Source: Flaccisagitta enflata
Lineage: Eukaryota; Chaetognatha; Sagittoidea; Aphragmophora
Reading direction: 5' to 3'
NCBI GenBank assembly: GCA_965153355.1
Contig: OZ231126.1
Coordinates: forward strand, 107,074,001 to 107,138,000
Length of the DNA stretch: 64,000 bases
Below, in pieces: positions 55,201 to 64,000 of the stretch. The notes under the pieces were generated by a model. That model ran no database searches, had not been told where the DNA came from, and was given only the letters and a program-made list of their open reading frames with translations. A program made the translations under genes and the position numbers. Every line of letters begins with the position of its first letter. Position 1 is the stretch's first letter.

Positions 55201-56250
55201 TCACTTAGGACTTGCTCCCAAAATGTTGTCAATGAGGCCTGAAATATAACAACAAAAGTGTGTGTGATTAAGATAGAAACCGTACCTAATGTTAAACAAG
55301 GTTAAATACCTCTAATAATCCAAAGAGATGTTAGACGGACGGATAGACGGACGGACAGACAATAAGGGGGGGGGGGTGTCAACTGTTTAGCAGGCCTGTG
55401 TCATGAATCCCCCCGTGGCTAGGTTAGAAAATGTTATGTACCTTCTGATTCGTTTTGGATGAAAAATCTTTCATTTTTTGTTTTGGTGGCTAAAATGCGA
55501 AGTTGTAAAGCCAATGCTCTTTTATCTTGTTTCTCCTCTTTGGTGTCATAAGGTTGTATTTCGGTCAAAGCTTTGAATATCACAGACTAAAAAAAGAGTA
55601 AATAAAATGTAATTTGTAATAGTATAAGAATTTGTATACTACCACCATAGAAAACGTAGAAAAGTTGTCCAAATCATATCATATACCTCTTTTGTGATAC
55701 TGCTGAAATCAAGGTAGTTGGCTATTGTCTTGAGAGACATTTGAATGTATCTTTGACAATGGTAACTTTGCAAAAATGGTATTTGTTTGCCGCTGTTCAA
55801 AAGCAGGTAGACCTCTGTGATCTCTATATTTGAACGCAATCTTTCGCAATTATTCGAGATGCTATCGGTGTCCGAAACACAAAGACAGCTCGCCCCATCA
55901 TCAGAGAAACGACACTCTCGCGAATTGGGGTAAAAGAAAAGCCGATAAATATGGCTTTTTGAATAGGAATAAACGCTGAAAGAAACAAGTATAGATATAT
56001 ACGTATAGTATGTCTTGCGGAAGATGACGCAAATAATTCTCTCTTTTTCTTTCTCTCTCTTTCATTATTTCACATGGTAACAATTTGTTAATCAACCACT
56101 CACCGACTACTAATCGCAGGATAATTTTCGTGATGCCGAAGAATTAAACCATCATACAACAGCAGACATGTTGTACTGTTTATTACAGTAAGGTCTGTGA
56201 AGCGATAATCAGCAGTGTATTTGATAAACGACTTCTCCATGGAGCTTACA

Positions 56251-56849
56251 GGGTCATCAGCCTGAGATGCCAGATTCTGTTAAGCTTTTGCTTAGAGATA
56301 CCACATATCTTGGAGTTCAGACTGATTATCTCTTAAAGAGCATAGATTGACGTTTATTGTATCAAAATTTCATCAAAATCAGTCCAGTAGTTTAGATTTT
56401 ACAAGTCTTTGAAGTAAAAACTAATTTTCTCTCATAGGCAGAATTTTCAATAAAAAGAGAGCATTTTCAAATTTCTCTCTTTTTTGAACAGTTGGAGCTG
56501 GGATCATGTCAATGTTCTAGTATGAAAACAAATTTAATGTAGTTTTATAAATTTATCAAATCATCTTTTATTTTGGACTAATCTTGTGTCTCTGGCTCAA
56601 TATATTGCAAAATAAGAAAATGGGGAAAACCAATGTTCCTCCATTTTCCCATCAAAAACCAGAAGTGGCAGAAAAGAAGTTTTTTACTTAAATACATGTA
56701 GAAGCTAAACTACTTGACCAATTTTGATGAAATTTTGATATAAAAAACGTCAATCTATACTCTTTAAGAGACAATCAGTTTGAAATCCATGATATGTGGC
56801 ATCTCAGAGTAAAAGCTTAACATTATCCGGCATCTCAGGCTGATGACCC
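56251..56849. mobile_element. ~600-bp foldback/MITE-like element with ~178-bp inverted arms
   Basis: The left arm 56251-56428 and right arm 56671-56849 are inverted copies with about 85% identity by eye. They start GGGTCATCAGCCTGAGATGC, and the right arm ends in its complement. A ~240-bp non-coding AT-rich middle separates them. It lies inside the third intron of the polymerase-derived gene. Confidence 0.85.
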
Positions 56850-57011
56850 GGTATTTTGATTTTTTTGAAATTTTCAAGCGACTGTGAAATTTGCCGAGCA
56901 AACTATTGCTGAAGGTTAAAAAGTGTTAAAAAAGGAGGTTAAATAATAAAGAAATCGAATTTAACATGTGCCGAGTTATATGTGTCTTGCGGAGAGTATA
57001 TATTTTCACAC

Positions 57012-57120
<109 letters not shown>

Positions 57121-58721
57121 AGAAAAAAGAGATTTTATTTACCCTAGGGCTTTAATCATTTTTCCCAGAATTTTTGATGGACTCTCGGCGTGTTTGATTT
57201 GAAGTAGTTCTAGCCAATCCCGGAAAAATGGAGCTTGACGAAATACACATATTTTCTTCAATCGCTGGATTTTCACACTGACTACGGCCACCATGAACGC
57301 GAATGTATCGACGTAATCGACAAACTCCCCCCGCTGATTCCACGAGCACAGCTTTGGAGGCTCTGAATTGAGATGGCAACCTAGACTCTTGGCGTAGGCA
57401 GCCTGGCATTTTGACAAATCGTTTGCTCGGCATTTGCAGAAGCGTGGAAACATTGAAAGATCCAGGGAACTATAAAGACCCAAATGAGCGTCGTTATCAA
57501 CGTCGCAGACGAGCAATACCAATTTTTGATATTGCTCCGCCATGTTGACAAAGTAGTCCCAATTAGATTTTTTTAAGTTTTCTTCAATTTCTCTGAATAA
57601 GACGGTCGGGTTGCTCTCTTCTAGGATTTCAAAGTCGTCGTAAGGTAGTTGACAGATTGTGGTCAAACCGGCTTAAAGACTGTTGGCGTCTATTGTTGAT
57701 GATGACCGTAACACTCGTGGGATTTTGGTTGGTGTGAGATTGTGGTCATCTGTCACCTTCGGCGGCGGTAAGAATCCATAATCCGCTTTCGCATATTTGC
57801 ATTGCACTGTTGCAAAACCGCCAAATAAAGTGGAGCTGAACAGATTGTAAACTGGCTCAGAATTTCTGGGGAGAAACAGACAAATTTGAGGGTTATCTGG
57901 TGACCTTGAGTGCAGCATTGCCGATCTGATTGCGTAACTGCTTATCGTGGGCAAGTGAGAAGGATACAGGCCGCTAATAGAAAAAAGGCTTTCAAAATAG
58001 AACGCGAGACCATCCAAGGTGCTCAGAACATCGCAAATATTGTACACCACCAGTATTTCCGCTAAATTGCTGACATTCAATTTGTCCCATAAGCTGATGA
58101 AAGTTGCGTGATCGGTCAAACTGAGAGGACCGGTGTCCTTGAGACAGGAAGCGAAATCTTTCCAATTGACAAAAGTGGTCCTTTCCATTTGAGTCCAACT
58201 AAAACAAATATCATAAGGAAAAAAAAGCTTCCACGAGCAAACCATTTTGAATGTTTCCATGTCGTAGTGCTCTAAGAAGTAAGCGTGGTTTCTTTTGAAC
58301 ACTTTCTCAAGACTCAAATTTGTTTTTACCGCCATTGCATTAATGTCATCCAGCATGGTACTGAGACTGCAGCCGGTATACAATAAACTATCGTTTAGTC
58401 GTATGGACCTGTGGAAGGGACAACCGGCACTTTTGACGCCTCTTAATCTGTCTTCTTTCCTTTCCTTGGCTGTTTTTTGGCAATAGCAAGAGAAGAACGG
58501 ACATGTGAAATCAAAACTTATGGAAATCACTTGATTGATATCCTTAAAACAGATTCTCGGCGGACGTTTTAGCAATTTCTTAACAACGGGATCGCCATCC
58601 GGATTAGTATAAACACACAAATAATTTAATCCATATTGAACCAACGCGCGAACTAGAGGAAACAGGAAATGAGAAAAAAAGAAGTAAGAATAGAGAGGCG
58701 GAGAGAGGCAGGGAAACACAG

Positions 58722-58884
<163 letters not shown>

Positions 58885-59178
58885 AAAACAGAAAGGCAGA
58901 GAGAGACAGAGGCAGAGAGAGAGAGAGGCAGAGAGGCAGAGAGTTATTGAACTGCTCATCGTGTTAGGCTCGTGTTACCTAGATTACATCCATCGCAGAG
59001 CAGTGAACGCAGCCCAATGGATGTGGCCGGAAAACATGTTCGCGGCTCTGTCAAATTAGGGAACGCCGCGTGACTTACGTCATTGCTGTCATTCCAATGA
59101 CTGTGAGTCCATTGAGGCTTCACAACATAGAATTTTTTCAATCTGGATGATGAGAGAAAAAAACTAGGAACTAGGACT

Positions 59179-59412
<234 letters not shown>

Positions 59413-59683
59413 GTGTGAGTAGTAATAAATGTTTTCTTACAGAGCTACTGACCGGTATGACGTCATCACAATTTCTAGCCATGATACCAAGGGTTTGTAC
59501 TTTTAACTCTTTCATTTCTATAGTAACTTCTAATAGAAATGCTAAAGGTAATGGTAATGCTAAGCTAGTGGTCAGCTTTCGAGCCTAGACTCTGGCCACT
59601 TTGGCCATTTATATGATAAAGTATTAGTACAAAGCATACTTTATACTCTGTACTTTTAATTAACATGAATGGATGACCATTGA

Positions 59684-60081
59684 GAAAGAAAGAAAGAAAG
59701 AAAGAAGAAAGAAAGAAAGAAGAAAGAAAGAAGAAGGAAAGAAAGAAATGATGACCATTAAAACTGCTGAAAGAAAACAAATATCACTACTGCTGTCGCC
59801 AAAATTACAGCCTGTACTTTGTTCTTATACCTCTTGAGATTTGGTTTCGGCTGCCAGAATCACAGTCTTTACCTTGTTCTTGTACCTTCTGTGATTCGGC
59901 TCTGGCTGCCAGAATTATAGCCTGTACCTTGTTCTTGTACCTTCAGTGATTCGGCTCTGGCTGCCAGAATCATAGCCTGCACCTTGTTCTTGTACCTTCT
60001 GAGTTAAGCATCATTTATTCAGATGTATAGAAGAAGCACAAGGTATAGCAAGGGAAAAAGAGAAAGAGAAAGAAAGAACAA

Positions 60082-60118
<37 letters not shown>
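59684..60118. repeat. (GAAA)n tracts and a ~62-bp tandem repeat
   Basis: GAAA-type tracts at 59684-59748 and 60050-60118 flank about three copies of a 62-bp unit (59800-60001) with GCTGCCAGAATCATAGCCTG and CCTTGTTCTTGTACCTTC. No gene is seen from 59150 to 60580. Confidence 0.88.
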
Positions 60119-60389
60119 TTGAGCTGGCAAAATGATACTGAATACCCAGTGCTTTTCCCTTTTTTTGAGATTCGAGTTTGAGATGTACGTTTTCAATAAA
60201 CGTGTCACTTTGTTTAAAAAAAGATGTAAAAGTATGGTAAGGGGGGAGGGGATGAAAAAAAGAACAATGCAGGATACGCGTTTACATTAATTGTGTGCGT
60301 ATGTGCAGTAACAATGAAGAAGAAGATTATTAGGATATTTTGTTATGAGTGTTGAGGTGAAAACCACCAAAAGCAAAGTAGGGACTTAC

Positions 60390-60430
60390 CAATTACCGAC
60401 CAACCAACCGACGGACGGACCAACAAAGTA
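60390..60430. repeat. CCAACCGACGGACGGACCAA tetranucleotide fragment
   Basis: Short ACGG/ACCA array, followed by AAAGTAGGGTATAGAGACGC. The same tail occurs after the array at 60770-60795 (AAAGCAGGGTGTAGAGTCGC). Confidence 0.7.
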
Positions 60431-60589
60431 GGGTATAGAGACGCGTGCACGTGAGAAAGAATGTAAGATATTATCCAGGTGATAAAAGTTTGACATGTGT
60501 TTGAAAGAAAAAAAATGGTACTGTGAGAAGAAAAGGGGCTGTGAACGTCATTACATTAAAAAAAAACGGTTTCCCTCTTATTATAACCA

Positions 60590-60780
60590 AAACAAGGCCG
60601 GATACATGGCTACCCCAGTTGCGTACGGGTGGGCAGGGGCTGTCACCAGATCATCTGGGCAGGAGCAGTGAAGCCAAATATCCCAAAAACCCAAAAAAAG
60701 TAAAGTGTGACCGACGGACGGACCGACGGACGGACTGACGGACGGACCGATGGACGGACCAACGGACCAACAAAGCAGGG
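60590..60780 (-). repeat. dispersed CCGT-core repeat, reverse orientation
   Basis: On the minus strand: (CCGT)n core near 60705-60770, then CCCCTGCCCACCCGTACGCA and GGGGTAGCCATGTATCCGGC. The tail is the best-conserved example of the family's 3' end. Confidence 0.85.
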
Positions 60781-61123
60781 TGTAGAGTCGCGACTAAAAA
60801 TAATGTATGCACAGAGGGAAACGTTAAGATGTACTTGAGTCTGTTTGAATGAACTCGGTATTTTTCCATTTCCCATCTTTTTCCCTTTTCATTTTCCCAT
60901 TTGTCATTTCAGATTTGGACTCGAACTGGATCCCTGCCGAGTTCAGTGACTTTGATTTGGATAGGGGATAAAAGGACTCACGACTGACTAGTAAGGATAT
61001 AACTACGTATGAGAAGACCAATTGTTATTGTTTTAGACGCGCGTATTAGAATGCATAGAAAAAGGCTGGGCCCAAGCATGAAATGAATTTTTGTTTCATT
61101 CACTCCCGGTCGTCGTTGGTCAG

Positions 61124-62244
61124 CAATAAATATACTTCAAACGGTGGAAACATCCAATGTAACTCTTACTACAGTTTTCGTCGATGCGGTGACAAGTAAA
61201 CTGGAATTGCCCATTTTGCCCGTCCATGGTTTAAGCACGAATTCTCTCCATGCCAGTTCAAATGGGACATACAATGGAGAAAAAATCCATCATTTCGGAA
61301 ACTCAACAGGTATAATGACAGCAGACCGTTTGTCCGTCTGTTATGGTCCGTCCGTCCGTCCGTCCAATGAGACGCTTTTTGTTATTGTTCTTGTTTTTAT
61401 TCTTGTTTTTGTTTCTGTTTTTTTCTTATTTCATCCTGTGTATTTCCATAATGTTGTTCATGTAGGCCTCAACGTGGACGTCGCCAATTTTTTGGGGCTG
61501 AAGGAAATAAATCTGGCGCTGAATGTACTTTTGGTGGTGGCGTTGATCGTGGTTTTGGTTACCCTCATCAAAACAAGGATACAACTCATTGGCAGAATTG
61601 GTAAGTGTGGTACTTTGCTATGTCGATCCATTGGTCCCTCGGTCGGTCGGTTGGTTGGTCTGTCGGTCCCTCAGTCGGTTGGTCGGTTGGTTGGTATATG
61701 ACATGACATGGACATGATGACTTTATTTATTTCATGATAAGGTTACGGAAGAGTTCAGCTTCGCGAAAGCCTCCTGCAGTTAGTCGATCTTCGTGGTACC
61801 TTAAACGGGGTCTTGGCTGCAGTCAACATTATCCATACGAACGTATTGAATTTGGAGGCCGATGTCAACGAATTTCAAGCGAACGTTCAGACCAACCAAA
61901 ATATGGATTTTGACGTCAAGCAAAACGCTCCTATTGAGACAGGTAATTCTATTGTTGTGCTTGAAAATGGGAATGTTTTTGTGGGGTTCAACTGTATGCA
62001 TCTTTTGGTCTAGTTAATGTTTTATACTTTGTCATGAATTTTAGGCGCTGAGAAGAAGAAAGTGGAACGCTCATCGCAAACGAAATTGTTCATGTTCAAC
62101 ACGGATGATGCTCGGGATCACCGCGTTTATCAAAGTTTATCGTCTATTCCCGGAAGTGAACACAGGGACCAAGAGGGGGCGAATTTGGGAGTTGCCTCGG
62201 CGCATTACATCAATACAAATCCGTTTGTAGAGGACCCATCCTGA
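61124..62244 (+). CDS. four-exon gene for a single-pass membrane protein
   Basis: No family is recognised. Exons are 61124-61310, 61466-61600, 61742-61942 and 62045-62244. Introns have GT/AG ends (GTATAA, GTAAGT, GTAATT donors) and all three are phase 1. The first listed exon lacks an ATG and follows an AG (TTGGTCAG), so an earlier exon is likely. The protein has an Asn/Ser/Thr-rich extracellular-like part with sequons (SNVTLTT, SNGTYNG, GNSTG), a membrane helix (ALNVLLVVALIVVLVTLI), then a Leu-rich amphipathic segment (LLQLVDLRGTLNGVLAAVN) and a hydrophilic tail (VYQSLSSIPGSEHRD) ending at TGA 62242-62244. The first two introns contain CCGT/TCGG tetranucleotide repeats. The tail may originally have continued into 62267-62836 if the TGA results from an indel. 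Confidence 0.65.
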
Positions 62245-62266
62245 GGCCCCAAAGGAGGTATCTAGT

Positions 62267-62836
62267 GTGGACTCACCTCCTCCAGCTCCTCCTCTTCATT
62301 TGGCGCCTCTTCCTCCTCCAGCGTCTCCTCCTCCGTCACCTACTTTTCCTATCCTCCCCCGCCTTCTCCTCTGGATACAGTTGATGCGGCTACGGGTGGG
62401 TTTGAGGACCAGAAGCCTACCCCACGATCGCTCCATCGCTCCTCCGCGTCCGCCTCCTCCTCCGTCAAATGTGAGGGGTGCTGTCGGGGGGTTAAATGGC
62501 GCTGATGGCCGATGGGATAACGACAACGCTTTTGCTGACAATTGCCCTCCACGTGATCGATCCATGGCTCCTCCTCGACCTGCTCTTCCTCCACACGGAT
62601 GGAATGCTTTGGATGCAGCTGACGAGGCTGTTGGTGGTCGAAATTCGCTGGGCAGGCGCGCATCATCCGTTTCTTCTCAACCAAGTCCTCAACGCGTGAC
62701 TGTCAACGCCTCATCTCTGACGCGCGATGGTCCGAGACTTCCTAGGCATGTTGCTTTCTTCAATGGACAACACCCAGAGATCCGCGTTGCATTTCCTCCC
62801 TTTCCAGAATTGGAAGGATTGAGAGATGATGAATAA
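62267..62836 (+). CDS. Pro-rich ORF, possible displaced tail of the preceding gene
   Basis: Reads as APPLHLAPLPPPASPPPS and further Pro-rich stretches, then RVTVNASSLTRDGPRLPRHV and VAFPPFPELEGLRDDE to TGA-free stop TAA at 62834-62836. One frame upstream, EAPKEVSS links it smoothly to the end of exon 4 of the membrane-protein gene, so a single-base deletion near 62240 may have split one ORF. Near 62355-62450 another frame (PPSPLDTVDAATGGFEDQ) reads more naturally, suggesting a pair of compensating indels. Function unknown. Confidence 0.4.
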   Translation: MDSPPPAPPLHLAPLPPPASPPPSPTFPILPRLLLWIQLMRLRVGLRTRSLPHDRSIAPPRPPPPPSNVRGAVGGLNGADGRWDNDNAFADNCPPRDRSMAPPRPALPPHGWNALDAADEAVGGRNSLGRRASSVSSQPSPQRVTVNASSLTRDGPRLPRHVAFFNGQHPEIRVAFPPFPELEGLRDDE

Positions 62837-62929
62837 ATCTCTTGCTTCTCGTCAAACTTGAATTATAAGAGAAGCTCAACATTCCCATATTGGATAAAAT
62901 CTAATTTTAAAGCAATGAGTATTGTTAGT

Positions 62930-63110
62930 TGCGGATATGCGACTGTAAAAGCCAGTTTTTGGTTAGTTGGCATTTTGGTCCGTTGGTCGGTCCGTCAGTT
63001 GGCCCGTTGGTAGGTCCATTAGTAAAAAAAAGTCTATTTTGAGGCTGTTTACTCCTACTTTATCATCCGTGACTATTGTTGCTATGGATACAGCCTTACT
63101 TTTTTATGTA
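62930..63110 (+). repeat. dispersed CCGT-core repeat, diverged copy
   Basis: Head GTTGCGGATATGCGACTGTA, core TTGGTCCGTTGGTCGGTCCG, tail CTATGGATACAGCCTTACTT. Confidence 0.75.
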
Positions 63111-64000
63111 TTCTATTGGTCAGTTTGTCTGTGACACTTTTTTTAACAATCCACATGTTGCATGTTACTGGTTTATTTAGCCCTGTTTGTTTTATCTAGC
63201 CTTGTTCATTTTTACTGAGTATTTTTATTACGTGTTTTACTGACGAGAAATTTTGAGTTCAATCTCATTTGCATATTGTGGTTTATGTGAGGATTATGCA
63301 AAATGTAGTGAAATGTCGCTTCTGTATTGCTTTTTTTTCCACATTTTGAAATTTAACAATGATTTAAGAGTAAAAAAAGTAAATTTATGTTTTAAGGCCA
63401 ACCAAATAATTAACAGTATATTTTTACATGTATTGTTCACAATGTATAAATATGAAACTATGCTGAGTAATGAATTTTTTTAAAAACCCTATTATCTAAC
63501 TCGTCGTGGCATATCAAACATTTCTGGGACTCCATTTTATTATGTTTGCATAGAGGTCATTAAGGAATAAACCTTACTGATTTGGCCTCGTAATACTGTG
63601 TATTGTTAATTTGTTATTAGAAGGTGAGCGTGGCTTTTTGATATATGTAGTCAATCAGTGAACGTCATCTCATAGAATATGTGTTTGTGTTAAAAAGATT
63701 TGTGTTTGATGGATTTTTATATATTTTTGATTGATCCAGTACTGATTTATGCCATTTTTGTATGAATCATGATCAAAAAGCGCTTAAACTTTGCATTAAC
63801 AATAAAAATCCGTCATGAAATAGTATATTTTGTCGTTGTTTAATTAAAATACCTTCAGAAAGAAACACAGAGAGAAACACAAAGGTAACCTGAAGTTGTT
63901 ACATTGAAGAGTTGCTGTCGTCCAGGTTCGATTTCATCAGGTACATTTACCTTTAATCAAAGTTTGACTCAGGATGATTTATTGGTAGATATTACTTGCT
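63111..64000. other. no gene seen
   Basis: AT-rich DNA with only short frames and no repeat or splice-supported exon that I can identify. Confidence 0.5.

Noticed and set aside
57673-57675. A variant genetic code with TAA read as an amino acid
   Set aside because: TAA and TAG end other well-supported reading frames here, so one nonsense change is simpler.
59430-59520. A further 5' exon of the polymerase-derived gene ending at a GTAAGA near 59440
   Set aside because: Its open frame is phase 0 there, whereas the next exon needs phase 2; the alternative frame has a nearby stop, so support is too weak.

Overview
This window is animal nuclear DNA, most likely from an invertebrate. It has introns with GT/AG borders, long microsatellites, satellite DNA and several animal-type transposable elements. 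It has no bacterial features such as operons, Shine-Dalgarno sites, rRNA or tRNA clusters or CRISPR. I cannot name the species. Most protein-coding sequence is transposon or virus-like and carries stops and frameshifts. Many frameshifts sit in A or G runs, so decay and sequencing error cannot be separated here.

Layout. 0-1.2 kb: 3' end of a BEL/Pao pol (integrase). 1.2-4.6 kb: charged ORFs of unknown function, the last two exons spliced in phase. 4.6-10 kb: non-coding, with a 193-bp palindrome, one copy of a ~560-bp dispersed repeat and low-complexity DNA. 10.3-13 kb (minus): a gag-like gene without pol. 13-18.8 kb: repeats, including the second ~560-bp copy. 18.8-20.3 kb (minus): an Asn-rich gene with in-frame repeats. 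20.3-22.8 kb (plus): a zinc-ribbon, collagen-like ORF, possibly a Gag. 24.6-33.2 kb: a near full-length Helentron/Helitron2-type rolling-circle transposon. 36.2-41.2 kb: a three-level higher-order satellite. 41.2-49.6 kb: a decayed Ty3/Gypsy element. 49.8-51.4 kb (minus): a five-exon gene for a small single-pass membrane protein. 52.3-54.2 kb: an uninterrupted retroviral Env-like ORF. 55.2-59.1 kb (minus): a five-exon gene derived from a type-B DNA polymerase. 61.1-62.8 kb (plus): another spliced single-pass membrane protein gene with a Pro-rich tail.

Most notable content. (1) The Helentron has an N-terminal SGNH/GDSL hydrolase domain, then a Lys/Glu repeat region and zinc domain, HUH Rep, Pif1-like helicase, EEP endonuclease, and a C-terminal Cys...His domain resembling a deubiquitinase. 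(2) The polymerase-derived gene has five exons whose phases agree at every junction. One in-frame stop falls inside polymerase motif A, and its introns hold GA arrays and a foldback element. (3) The Env-like ORF is open over 600 codons while the other retroelement genes here are broken. (4) The satellite is built from ~20-bp units, ~223-408-bp blocks and an exact 1762-bp super-repeat. It shares a palindromic arm with dispersed elements whose cores are tetranucleotide arrays.
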